A DNA stretch of 64,000 nucleotides from Usitatibacter rugosus (lineage in GTDB: Bacteria; Pseudomonadota; Gammaproteobacteria; Burkholderiales; Usitatibacteraceae), in assembly GCF_013003965.1 (NCBI RefSeq), contig NZ_CP053069.1, positions 1,457,419 to 1,521,418 on the forward strand, written 5' to 3'. This document shows positions 1 through 8,371 of the stretch, piece after piece. The position numbers and the translations under genes are program-made. The notes beneath the pieces were generated by a model. The model had not been told where the DNA came from, ran no database searches, and saw only the letters and a program-made list of their open reading frames with translations. Numbering within the stretch: the stretch's first letter is position 1; the number at the start of each line of letters is the position of its first letter.

Positions 1-1
1 G

Positions 2-1219
2 GGCGGCGCCCTGGGCGACAAGGTGGGCGAGCTCGCCACCAAGTTCAACGCCACGCAGACCCAATACAAGGTCGTCGCGACCTACAAGGGCAGCTACGGC
101 GAGTCGATGACGGCCGCGATCGCCGCCTACCGCGCCGGCAACGCCCCGCACATCCTGCAGGTCTTCGAGGTCGGCACCGCCACCATGATGGCCGCCAAGG
201 GCGCCGTCATCCCCATCGCCAAGGTGATGAAGGATGCCGACGAGCCGTTCAACCCGAAGGTCTACCTGCCCACGGTCGCCGGCTACTACACGGATTCGAA
301 GGGCAACATGCTCTCGTTCCCGTTCAACAGCTCCACGGTCGTCTTCTACGTGAACAAGGACGCCTTCAAGAAGGCGGGCCTCGACGGCAACAAGCCGCCG
401 AAGACGTGGAAGGAGTTCCAGGCCGCGGCGGACAAGCTGAAGGCCGCGGGCCAATCCTGCGTCTACACCTCGGGCTGGCCGTCCTGGATGCACATCGAGA
501 ACTTCTCGGCCTGGCACAACGTGCCGATCGGCTCGAAGGAGAACGGCATGGCGGGGCTGGACACGGAGTTCCAGATCAACTCGCCGCTGCACGTGCGCCA
601 CCTCACGATGCTCACCGACATGGCGAAGAAGGGCCTCTTCACCTACGCCGGCCGCGGCAACCAGGCGGAAGCCAAGTTCTCGAGCGGCGAGTGCGCGATG
701 CTCACCTCGTCCTCGGGCGCGCAGGCCAACATCAAGCGCACCGCCAAGTTCGAGTGGTCGGTGAACTTCATTCCCTACCATGACGACGTGAAGGGCGCGC
801 CGCAGAACTCGATCATCGGCGGAGCCTCGCTCTGGACCATGGGTGGCAAGACCAACAACTCGTACAAGGGCGTGGCGAAATTCTTCGCCTACCTCTCGCA
901 GCCGGAAGTCCAGGCCGACTGGCACCAGAGCACCGGCTACGTGCCGATCACGCAGGCCGCCTACGAGCTCACGCGGAAGCAGGGCTACTACGAGAAGAAC
1001 CCGGGTGCCGACATCGCGGTGAAGCAGCTCACCAACAAGCCGCCCACGGCCAACTCCAAGGGCCTTCGCTTCGGCAACTTCGTGCAGGGCCGCGAGGCCA
1101 TCGAGGAGGAGATCGAGGGCGCGCTCACCGGCAAGAAGGAGCCGAAGGCCGCGCTGGACGAAGCGGTGCGCCGCGGCAACGAGATCCTGCGCAAGTTCGA
1201 GGCCGCGAACAAAGGCTGA
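2..1219 (+). CDS. ugpB: sn-glycerol-3-phosphate-binding periplasmic protein UgpB, 5' truncated by window edge
   Basis: Substrate-binding protein of the Ugp ABC importer, which captures sn-glycerol-3-phosphate or its diesters in the periplasm. The reading frame is open to the first base (GGALGDK before the first in-frame GTG at 23), so the signal peptide and N-terminus lie outside the window. About 405 residues are visible. Recognised from UgpB-like stretches: YKGSYGESMTAAIAAYRAGN, LQVFEVGTATMMA, PFNSSTVVFYVNKDAFKKAG, IIGGASLWTMGGK and GYYEKNPGADIAVKQL. It is followed after 6 bases by ugpA in a tight ugpBAEC cluster, which supports the assignment. Confidence 0.95.
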   Translation, partial: GGALGDKVGELATKFNATQTQYKVVATYKGSYGESMTAAIAAYRAGNAPHILQVFEVGTATMMAAKGAVIPIAKVMKDADEPFNPKVYLPTVAGYYTDSKGNMLSFPFNSSTVVFYVNKDAFKKAGLDGNKPPKTWKEFQAAADKLKAAGQSCVYTSGWPSWMHIENFSAWHNVPIGSKENGMAGLDTEFQINSPLHVRHLTMLTDMAKKGLFTYAGRGNQAEAKFSSGECAMLTSSSGAQANIKRTAKFEWSVNFIPYHDDVKGAPQNSIIGGASLWTMGGKTNNSYKGVAKFFAYLSQPEVQADWHQSTGYVPITQAAYELTRKQGYYEKNPGADIAVKQLTNKPPTANSKGLRFGNFVQGREAIEEEIEGALTGKKEPKAALDEAVRRGNEILRKFEAANKG

Positions 1220-1225
1220 TCCCCC

Positions 1226-2107
1226 GTGGAAAAGCGCGTCGTCTTCCAGTCGAAATGGCTGCCGTACGCGCTGCTGGCGCCGCAGATCGCCGTCACGGTG
1301 ATCTTCTTCTTCTGGCCGGCGGCGCAGGCCGTGTACTACTCGTTCCTCGTGCAGGACGCGTTCGGCACCAGCTCGCAGTTCGTGTGGTTCCAGAACTTCA
1401 CCGAGCTGTTCCATGACGGGCGCTACATCGAGTCGTTCAAGGTCACGATCGTCTTCAGCCTGCTGGTCGCGGTGTCGGGGCTTTCGATCGCGCTGCTGCT
1501 GGCCACGGCCGCGGACCGCGTCGTTCGCGGTGCCATGGCCTACAAGACCTTCCTCATCTGGCCCTACGCCGTGGCGCCCGCGATCGCGGGTGTGCTCTGG
1601 GCGTTCCTGTTCGCACCCTCCATCGGCATCGTGACCTACCTGCTGAAGAAGATGGGCGTGGACTGGAACTGGATCATCAACGACCAGCAGGCGATGCTGC
1701 TGATCGTGATCGCCTCGGTGTGGAAGCAGATCAGCTACAACTTCCTGTTCTTCCTGGCGGGGCTGCAGTCCATCCCGCGCGCGTTGATGGAGGCCGCGGC
1801 GATCGACGGCGCCAGCCCCACGCGCCGCTTCTGGACCATCGTCTTCCCGCTGCTCTCGCCGACCACGTTCTTCCTGCTCGTGGTGAACATCGTCTACGCG
1901 TTCTTCGAGACCTTCGGCGTGATCGACGCGACCACGCAAGGCGGCCCGGCGGCGGCCACGCAGGTGCTCGTCTACAAGGTGTACCACGACGGCGTGAAGG
2001 GCCAGGACCTCGGCAGCTCGTCAGCGCAGTCCGTGATCCTCATGTTCATCGTGATCACGCTCACGGTGATCCAGTTCCGCTTCGTCGAGAAGAAGGTGCA
2101 GTACTAG
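1226..2107 (+). CDS. ugpA: glycerol-3-phosphate ABC transporter permease UgpA
   Basis: Inner-membrane permease subunit, 293 residues, of the binding-protein-dependent transport family (MalF-like partner). It has about six hydrophobic helices and the cytoplasmic EAA loop ([15 protein letters not shown], starting near residue 189) that docks on the ATPase UgpC. Translation starts at GTG 1226, 6 bases after ugpB; the stop abuts the ATG of ugpE. The order B-A-E-C and the family length match the E. coli ugp operon. The specificity for glycerol-3-phosphate is inferred from ugpB. Confidence 0.93.
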   Translation: MEKRVVFQSKWLPYALLAPQIAVTVIFFFWPAAQAVYYSFLVQDAFGTSSQFVWFQNFTELFHDGRYIESFKVTIVFSLLVAVSGLSIALLLATAADRVVRGAMAYKTFLIWPYAVAPAIAGVLWAFLFAPSIGIVTYLLKKMGVDWNWIINDQQAMLLIVIASVWKQISYNFLFFLAGLQSIPRALMEAAAIDGASPTRRFWTIVFPLLSPTTFFLLVVNIVYAFFETFGVIDATTQGGPAAATQVLVYKVYHDGVKGQDLGSSSAQSVILMFIVITLTVIQFRFVEKKVQY

Positions 2108-2956
2108 ATGGTCGAAAACCGCCCGCTGCTGCGCGCCTTCCAGCACCTCGTGCTGATCCTCGGGGTGATCGTCGTCGCCTTCCCGCTGTACGTGACGTTC
2201 GTCGCCTCCACGCTCACCTACGACCAGATCGTCACGGTGCCAATGCCGCTGCTCCCCGGTGACCAGCTCTGGGAAAACTATTCGCAGGTGCTCACTGCCG
2301 GGTCGCAGAAGGGCTCGTCGGCGCCGGTCTCGACGATGCTGGTCAACAGCTTCGTGGTCGCCGTGTGCGTGGCGCTCGGCAAGATCTCGATCTCCATCCT
2401 CTCGGCCTTCGCGATCGTGTATTTCCGCTTCCCCGGCCGCACGTTCTTCTTCTGGATGATCTTCGTGACGCTCATGCTGCCGATCGAGGTTCGCATCATC
2501 CCGACGTACAAGGTCGCCTCCGATCTCGGGCTGCTCAACTCCTACCCGGGGTTGATCCTGCCGCTCATCGCCTCGGCCACGGCGACGTTCCTCTTCCGGC
2601 AGTTCTTCCTCACCATCCCCGACGAGCTGGCCGAGGCCGCGCGCATCGACGGGGCGGGGCCGCTGCGCTTCTTCTGGGACGTCGTCGTCCCGCTGTCGAA
2701 GACCAACATGGCCGCCCTCTTCGTGATCCTCTTCATCCTCGGCTGGAACCAGTACCTCTGGCCGCTGCTGATCACCACGGAAGAGTCGATGTACACGACC
2801 GTGATCGGCATCAAGCGAATGATCGCCGGCGGCGACGCGTCGAACGAATGGAACCTCATCATGGCCACCGCGATCCTGGCGCTGCTGCCGCCCGCGGCCG
2901 TGGTGATCCTCATGCAGAAGTGGTTCGTGAAGGGCCTCGTGGACACGGAAAAATAG
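2108..2956 (+). CDS. ugpE: glycerol-3-phosphate ABC transporter permease UgpE
   Basis: Second inner-membrane permease subunit, 282 residues. The EAA loop ([20 protein letters not shown]) begins near residue 176. The ATG follows the ugpA stop codon without a gap and the stop is followed at once by the ugpC ATG, so the three genes are surely co-translated. The C-terminal segment with [12 protein letters not shown] is typical of MalG/UgpE-type permeases. Confidence 0.93.
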   Translation: MVENRPLLRAFQHLVLILGVIVVAFPLYVTFVASTLTYDQIVTVPMPLLPGDQLWENYSQVLTAGSQKGSSAPVSTMLVNSFVVAVCVALGKISISILSAFAIVYFRFPGRTFFFWMIFVTLMLPIEVRIIPTYKVASDLGLLNSYPGLILPLIASATATFLFRQFFLTIPDELAEAARIDGAGPLRFFWDVVVPLSKTNMAALFVILFILGWNQYLWPLLITTEESMYTTVIGIKRMIAGGDASNEWNLIMATAILALLPPAAVVILMQKWFVKGLVDTEK

Positions 2957-4015
2957 ATGGCCGACATCAAGCTCTCGGGCGTACGGAAGACCTACGCCAA
3001 CAAGGTCCAGGTGATCCACGGCGTGGACGTGGCGATCGCCGACGGCGAGTTCATCGTGATCGTCGGGCCCTCGGGCTGCGGCAAGTCCACGCTGCTGCGC
3101 ATGGTGGCGGGCCTGGAGCCCATCACCGAAGGCGAGATCGCCATCGGCGGCAAGCGCGTGAACGAGGTGGAGCCGAAGGACCGCAACATCGCGATGGTGT
3201 TCCAGAACTACGCGCTCTACCCGCACATGACGGTGTACGACAACATGGCCTACGGGCTTCGCATCCGCTCGTTCTCCAAGGCCGACATCGAGACGCGCGT
3301 GCAGCGCGCCGCCAAGATCCTCGAGCTGGGCCCGCTGCTGCAGAGGAAGCCGCGCGAGCTCTCCGGCGGCCAGCGCCAGCGGGTGGCCATGGGCCGGGCG
3401 ATCGTGCGCGAGCCGGCCGCGTTCCTCTTCGACGAGCCGCTGTCCAACCTGGACGCGAAGCTTCGCGTGCAGATGCGCCTGGAGATCCAGAAGCTGCACC
3501 GGGAGCTTCGCACCACGAGCATCTTCGTCACGCACGACCAGGTGGAGGCGATGACGCTCGCCGACCGCATGATCGTGATGAACGCCGGCGTGGTGGAGCA
3601 GGTGGGCCGCCCGATCGACGTCTACGACGATCCCAATTCCCTCTTCGTGGCCGGCTTCATCGGCTCGCCGGCGATGAATTTCCTGCCCGGCCAGCGCACG
3701 GGCAACGAGGTGGACGTCGGCCAGGGCGTACGCGTCGCGCTGCCGGCCGCGTTGCAGGCGAACGCACCGCAGGCGATCACGGTCGGCGTGCGCCCCGAGC
3801 ACCTCGTCCCCGGCGCGGGTTTCGACCTCAAGGTGGACACCGTCGAGGCCCTCGGCGCGGATTCCCTCCTGCACTGCGCGTTCGCGGGCCACACGCTCGT
3901 GGTTCGCGTCGACGGCCACGCCACGCCGGAGCCGGGCTCGGCCCTCGGCGTCGCAGCGATGCCCGGGAAGACGTACTTCTTCGATTCCGCGACGGGCAAG
4001 CGGCTGCGCCCATGA
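2957..4015 (+). CDS. ugpC: glycerol-3-phosphate ABC transporter ATP-binding protein UgpC
   Basis: Cytoplasmic ATPase, 352 residues, of the MalK/UgpC subgroup. Visible motifs are Walker [10 protein letters not shown] (residues 37-45), the LSGGQ signature near 135, Walker B FLFDEP near 157, and the H-loop in FVTHDQ. A C-terminal OB-like (TOBE) regulatory domain follows residue 235. A ugpQ phosphodiesterase gene does not follow; instead an acetyltransferase gene overlaps the stop by four bases (ATGA). Confidence 0.95.
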   Translation: MADIKLSGVRKTYANKVQVIHGVDVAIADGEFIVIVGPSGCGKSTLLRMVAGLEPITEGEIAIGGKRVNEVEPKDRNIAMVFQNYALYPHMTVYDNMAYGLRIRSFSKADIETRVQRAAKILELGPLLQRKPRELSGGQRQRVAMGRAIVREPAAFLFDEPLSNLDAKLRVQMRLEIQKLHRELRTTSIFVTHDQVEAMTLADRMIVMNAGVVEQVGRPIDVYDDPNSLFVAGFIGSPAMNFLPGQRTGNEVDVGQGVRVALPAALQANAPQAITVGVRPEHLVPGAGFDLKVDTVEALGADSLLHCAFAGHTLVVRVDGHATPEPGSALGVAAMPGKTYFFDSATGKRLRP

Positions 4016-4758
4016 GCCTCGAGGCACGGCGCCTCGAGGAGCTCTCCCTCAATTCCTCGGCCCCTCCCGGGCAACTTCTCTATGACGGCTGGCTGCTGCG
4101 CCTGCAGCCCGGCAAGGCCAAGCGCGCGCGCTCCGTGAACGCGGTCTATCCCTCGACGATCGCGCTCGCGGACAAGATCGCCTACTGCGAGCGCCTGTAC
4201 GGAACGTCGGGCCTGCCCGCGATCTTCCGCATCACGCCGTTCAGCGAGCCGTCCGGCCTCGATGCCGAGCTCGAGCGGCGCGGCTACGGGACGTTCGACT
4301 ACACCGCGGTGGAGAGCGCATCGCTTGCCACGGCGCCGGCGGCCGGCGAGGGCGCACAGCCGATGGGCCTGTCCCAATGGGTGGGTGCGGTGGGCGATCT
4401 TCGGGGCTCGTCGGGCGAGCAGCGCGCAGGCCACTACGCGCGCCTCGAGGCCTGCTTGCTTCCGATGCACCCGCTCGCGATCGTGGAGGGCGGAACGCCC
4501 GTCGCGACCGGGCTCGCGATCCTCGAGGACAACTGCGTGGGCCTCTTCGACATCGTCGTGCACGCCTCGCAACGCCGGCGCGGCCTCGCGAGGCGGCTGG
4601 TCGCTGCACTTCTCGCTCGTGCGTGGCAGGACGGCGCGCGTACGGCGTACCTGCAGGTCGAGCGCGACAACACGCCCGCACGCGAGCTCTACAAGGCGTT
4701 CGGATTCACCGAGCAGTATCTCTACTGGTACCGGGGACGCGAGGGAGAGCGCCGTTGA
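4012..4758 (+). CDS. GNAT family N-acetyltransferase
   Basis: Cytoplasmic acetyl-CoA-dependent N-acetyltransferase, 248 residues; acceptor unknown. The C-terminal half carries the GNAT acetyl-CoA-binding motif A ([14 protein letters not shown]) followed by [20 protein letters not shown], a classic motif B. The N-terminal 130 residues ([27 protein letters not shown]) look like the N-terminal domain of larger two-domain GNAT proteins. The start ATG 4012 overlaps the ugpC stop and the stop overlaps the next start (TTGA), so it is part of a co-translated run, although a functional link to glycerol-3-phosphate uptake is not evident. Confidence 0.85.
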   Translation: MSLEARRLEELSLNSSAPPGQLLYDGWLLRLQPGKAKRARSVNAVYPSTIALADKIAYCERLYGTSGLPAIFRITPFSEPSGLDAELERRGYGTFDYTAVESASLATAPAAGEGAQPMGLSQWVGAVGDLRGSSGEQRAGHYARLEACLLPMHPLAIVEGGTPVATGLAILEDNCVGLFDIVVHASQRRRGLARRLVAALLARAWQDGARTAYLQVERDNTPARELYKAFGFTEQYLYWYRGREGERR

Positions 4759-5255
4759 GCGAGGACCGCATCACCGCGCTCGCCCGCCAGGTGGGCGAAG
4801 TCTGCAAGCTGCGCGGCCGCATGCTGGTCCTGGCCGAGTCGTGCACCGGCGGCGGGTTGGGGGAAGCAATCACGCGCATTCCGGGCAGCTCCGCGTGGCT
4901 CGATCGCGGCTTCATCACGTACAGCAATGCCGCGAAGGAAGAGCAGCTCGGCGTGAAGGTCGAGACGCTGCTCACGCACGGCGCGGTCTCGGAGGCCACC
5001 GCGCGCGAGATGGTGCTGGGCGCGCTTCGCTGGAGCCGGGCGGATACCGCCGCCGCGGTCACCGGGATTGCCGGCCCCGATGGGGGGAGCCGCGACAAAC
5101 CGGTCGGCCTCGTCTGGTTTGCCTGGTGCGTCCGGGGTGGGGCGGCCCGGGTGGAGTCCCACCAATTGGCCGGGGATCGGGAGGCCGTCCGCCGCCAAGC
5201 CGTTGAAATTGCACTGAAAGGCCTGCTGAACGCCCTCGAAAAGACGCCGCAGTAG
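4755..5255 (+). CDS. pncC: nicotinamide-nucleotide amidohydrolase, CinA C-terminal family (PncC)
   Basis: A 166-residue stand-alone CinA C-terminal domain. Known members hydrolyse NMN to nicotinate mononucleotide in the pyridine nucleotide cycle. Conserved stretches are AESCTGGGLGEAIT, FITYSNAAKEEQLGV, GAVSEATAREM and VTGIAGPDGGSRDKPVGLVW. I choose TTG 4755, which overlaps the upstream stop by four bases; the next in-frame ATG would delete the first helix. It lies directly upstream of lexA-recA. In many bacteria cinA-type genes neighbour recA, so the arrangement is common. Confidence 0.9.
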   Translation: MSEDRITALARQVGEVCKLRGRMLVLAESCTGGGLGEAITRIPGSSAWLDRGFITYSNAAKEEQLGVKVETLLTHGAVSEATAREMVLGALRWSRADTAAAVTGIAGPDGGSRDKPVGLVWFAWCVRGGAARVESHQLAGDREAVRRQAVEIALKGLLNALEKTPQ

Positions 5256-5263
5256 CAAAACGC

Positions 5264-5292
5264 TTGACAACAGAACGACCGTTCGGTAATTT
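5264..5292 (+). promoter_or_regulatory. sigma-70 promoter of lexA(-recA)
   Basis: TTGACA (5264-5269), a 17-base spacer, then TAATTT (5287-5292): a near-consensus sigma-70 promoter. The first LexA-type box sits inside the spacer between -35 and -10, an ideal position for repression. Transcription would begin near 5299, inside the second box. Confidence 0.85.
5273..5284. promoter_or_regulatory. LexA-type operator box 1 (GAAC-N4-GTTC)
   Basis: GAACGACCGTTC, a perfect palindromic GAAC/GTTC pair separated by four bases, lying between the -35 and -10 elements of the lexA promoter. This differs from the CTGT-N8-ACAG box usual in gamma- and many betaproteobacteria. Confidence 0.8.
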
Positions 5293-5295
5293 GCA

Positions 5296-5307
5296 GAACA
5301 TTCGTTC
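5296..5307. promoter_or_regulatory. LexA-type operator box 2 (GAAC-N4-GTTC)
   Basis: GAACATTCGTTC, centred 23 bases after box 1 and overlapping the expected transcription start. Flanking bases (A before, TG after) match those of box 3. Confidence 0.8.
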
Positions 5308-5310
5308 TGA

Positions 5311-5322
5311 GAACGATTGTTC
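5311..5322. promoter_or_regulatory. LexA-type operator box 3 (GAAC-N4-GTTC)
   Basis: GAACGATTGTTC, centred 15 bases after box 2 in the lexA leader. Three boxes in 50 bases imply cooperative autoregulation. Confidence 0.8.
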
Positions 5323-5360
5323 TGTCAAACCCCGGCGTTCTGTCATCTGCGAGGCGAAGC

Positions 5361-5960
5361 GTGGCGTTGAATCCCCTGAAACCGACGGTCGACCCGGCGT
5401 ACCTGGAGAAGCTCCAGGACTACTACGCCGAGCACAAGGTCATCCCGTCGTATTCGGTCCTGGCCACGCTGTGGGGCGTCTCGGCGAAATCCTGGGTGTC
5501 GCAGATCGTGAAGCGCCTGGAAGAAGCCCGCATCCTCGACTGGACGCCCGATAAGCAGCTGAAGCCCGGCCCGCGCTTCTTCGAGCGCCGGCTCACGGAC
5601 CAACCGGTGCAGGCCGGCCTGCCCAACCCCGCCATCTCGGATGGCTACGATTTGATCACCCTGGACGACTACCTCGTCCGCCTGCCCTCCAAGACCTCGC
5701 TCGTGCGAGTGAAGGGCGACTCGATGATCGACGCCGGCATCAAGGACGGCGACCTCATCGTCGTCGAGCAGCAACCCAATGCGAACGTGGGCGACATCGT
5801 CGTCGCCATCGTCGACAACGAATTCACCGTGAAGTACCTGGATCGGGAAAAGAGCCAGTTCGTCCTGAAGCCCGCGAACAAGGCCTATCCGGTCATCCGT
5901 CCTCGTGGCGGCCTGGAGATTTTCGGTGTGATGGCGGGTTTGGCGCGCAGAACGCGCTGA
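5361..5960 (+). CDS. lexA: LexA repressor, non-canonical DNA-binding domain
   Basis: SOS repressor, 199 residues, about the usual LexA length. The C-terminal S24 peptidase half has the Ala85-Gly86 self-cleavage site (VQAGLPNP), nucleophile Ser121 in VKGDSMID, and Lys158 in FTVKYLD. The N-terminal domain ([23 protein letters not shown] and following) diverges from the E. coli-type winged helix (no MKALTxRQxE start). This fits the unusual GAAC-N4-GTTC operators upstream. The start is GTG 5361. recA follows after 89 bases with no terminator between them, so lexA-recA are probably one SOS-inducible unit. Confidence 0.92.
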   Translation: MALNPLKPTVDPAYLEKLQDYYAEHKVIPSYSVLATLWGVSAKSWVSQIVKRLEEARILDWTPDKQLKPGPRFFERRLTDQPVQAGLPNPAISDGYDLITLDDYLVRLPSKTSLVRVKGDSMIDAGIKDGDLIVVEQQPNANVGDIVVAIVDNEFTVKYLDREKSQFVLKPANKAYPVIRPRGGLEIFGVMAGLARRTR

Positions 5961-6049
5961 ACCTGGGCGGAAACTTCAACTCAACGAATGGGATAATTCC
6001 AATGCTCAAAGTCATCTCCACCCCTCCCTCCGACTCCAAGACGGACAAG

Positions 6050-7081
<1,032 letters not shown>

Positions 7082-7121
7082 CGGCACCGAGTCTGCCTTC
7101 TTGTCCATGGCCTGGGCCTTC

Positions 7122-7577
7122 ATGGCAACCAAGTCCGAACCGTCGCTTCGAGCGAGGGCGCTTCGGCTCGTCGCGCGGCGGGAGCACTCGCGCGAGGAGC
7201 TGCGGCGCAAGCTCGCGGCCCACGCGGCGGAGGGCGAGGATGTCACGGTCCTGCTCGACGATTTCGCGGCCCGGGGCTGGATCTCGGATGCGCGCTTCGC
7301 GGAGATGGCGGCGCGAGCCAAGGCGCGCCGCTATGGCCCGCTCAAGCTCGCGCACTACCTCCGCGGCCGCGGCCTCGCCGACGAGATCATCGCCGCCGGC
7401 GTGAAGGCGGCGGGTGCCGACGGTGTCTCCAACATCGAGAGCATCTGGCGCTCGCGCTTCCGCGACCTGCCTGGCGATGAGCAGGACAAAGCCCGGCAGG
7501 TGCGCTTCCTGCAGGGACGCGGCTTCCCCCTCGACCAAATCTTCCGCTTCCTGAAGCAGATGGAGACCTTCCCATGA
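7122..7577 (+). CDS. recX: regulatory protein RecX
   Basis: Modulator that binds RecA filaments and inhibits or tunes recombinase and co-protease activity, 151 residues from ATG 7122 (MATKSEPSLRARALRLVARRE). ATG 7107 and TTG 7101 are possible alternative starts; none has a clear ribosome-binding site. The three-helix repeats of RecX are visible: LRLVARREHSREELRRKL, DDFAARGWISDARFAEM, and a C-terminal RGFPLDQIFRFLKQ. It lies 40 bases after recA, the usual order, and ends in an ATGA overlap with the next small gene. Confidence 0.9.
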   Translation: MATKSEPSLRARALRLVARREHSREELRRKLAAHAAEGEDVTVLLDDFAARGWISDARFAEMAARAKARRYGPLKLAHYLRGRGLADEIIAAGVKAAGADGVSNIESIWRSRFRDLPGDEQDKARQVRFLQGRGFPLDQIFRFLKQMETFP

Positions 7578-7708
7578 GTCCCCGCACCCAGAACCTCGTG
7601 TCGATCGGCGTGCTGGTTGCCGCGCTGGCAATCACCCTGCTGCCCGAGTCGCCTTCCGCGATCCGCACCGCCGTAGCTCCTGTCCAGGTCAGCCAGCTCT
7701 CCCGCTAA
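7574..7708 (+). CDS. small predicted membrane protein (44 aa)
   Basis: Forty-four residues starting at ATG 7574, which overlaps the recX stop (ATGA). Residues 8-23 (LVSIGVLVAALAITLL) are hydrophobic enough for one membrane helix, and the rest is Pro/Ser/Gln-rich. No family is recognised. The support is the translational coupling and correct codon usage; it could also be chance readthrough after recX. Confidence 0.45.
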   Translation: MSPRTQNLVSIGVLVAALAITLLPESPSAIRTAVAPVQVSQLSR

Positions 7709-7710
7709 AC

Positions 7711-8100
7711 GTGAAGATTTCGGGCGAGTTCGAGGTGAAGATCACGCCCCAGGCGAGCGACAAGGGCGACGCGGGCGCCGGCCTCGGGCGCATGTCGCTC
7801 GACAAGCAGTATCGAGGTGAGCTCGAGGCCACGAGCGTCGGCGAGATGCTCACTGCGATGACGAGCACGAAAGGCTCGGCGGCGTACGTAGCGGTCGAGC
7901 GCGTCGCGGGGACGTTGGGCGGCAAGCCCGGCACATTCATGCTGCATCACACGGGCGTGATGAATCGTGGGGCCGCTTCGCTCGAAGTGAAGGTCGTTCC
8001 CGACTCCGGTACCGGCGAGTTGGCTGGGCTCGAGGGAGCCCTGGGTATTCGCATCGAGCAGGGCAAGCACTTCTACGACTTCGATTACGCCCTCAAGTAA
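7711..8100 (+). CDS. DUF3224 domain-containing protein
   Basis: A 129-residue cytoplasmic protein that I recognise as DUF3224: MKISGEFEVKITPQ, RGELEATSVGEMLTAMT, GSAAYVAVERVAGTLGGKPGTFMLHHTGVM and SGTGELAGLEGALGI are hallmarks. Members have a beta-barrel fold of the allene-oxide-cyclase-like kind; no reaction is established. The start is GTG 7711, 2 bases after the small upstream gene. The link to recX is positional only. Confidence 0.8.
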   Translation: MKISGEFEVKITPQASDKGDAGAGLGRMSLDKQYRGELEATSVGEMLTAMTSTKGSAAYVAVERVAGTLGGKPGTFMLHHTGVMNRGAASLEVKVVPDSGTGELAGLEGALGIRIEQGKHFYDFDYALK

Positions 8101-8115
8101 TACCCACTAAAGCCT

Positions 8116-8276
8116 CAACACAGAGGACACAGAGGGGGGCACAGAGGACACGGAGAAACCAAGGCTCTTCAGGGTCGTGGGTGTCATTCACGTCACCGTC
8201 TTGATCCAAGGCTGCTTTTCTCTGTGTCCTCTGTGTCCTCTGTGTCCTCTGTGCCCCCTCTGTGTCCTCTGTGTTG
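8116..8276. repeat. long inverted repeat with tandem 9-base units
   Basis: Arm 1 (8116-8155) and arm 2 (8237-8276) are 40-base reverse complements with about one mismatch, separated by about 80 bases. Both arms are built from iterations of the unit GTGTCCTCT or its complement. Extra copies of the unit precede arm 2 (from 8219). The surroundings 8101-8371 hold no gene; the alaS start follows. The element could form a very stable hairpin and terminate transcription of the upstream genes. Similar CACAGAGGA-type arrays occur in many environmental genomes; origin unknown. Confidence 0.85.
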
Positions 8277-8371
8277 GTGCTTTTCCGTAGTTCTTTCCCC
8301 AGTCCCTTTGGGACGGCGACCTTGGTATCCTTACGGATTGCCTCGCACCCCGCGATGCCTTCCGTAAGTTC

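Noticed and set aside
2021-4027. Long open frame antisense to ugpE and ugpC, and similar very long antisense frames elsewhere (for example 19797-23540 and 23868-28706)
   Set aside because: Products are dominated by Arg, His, Asp, Gly and Ala with no motifs, and each lies opposite a clearly recognised gene. They are a by-product of high GC content at third codon positions.
5961-6049. Separate LexA box directly upstream of recA
   Set aside because: No GAAC-N4-GTTC palindrome is present; GAACGCGCTGAAC is a direct repeat with the wrong geometry.
8217-8276. Tandem GTGTCCTCT units considered as a CRISPR array
   Set aside because: Units are 9 bases without spacers and form an inverted repeat; no cas genes nearby.
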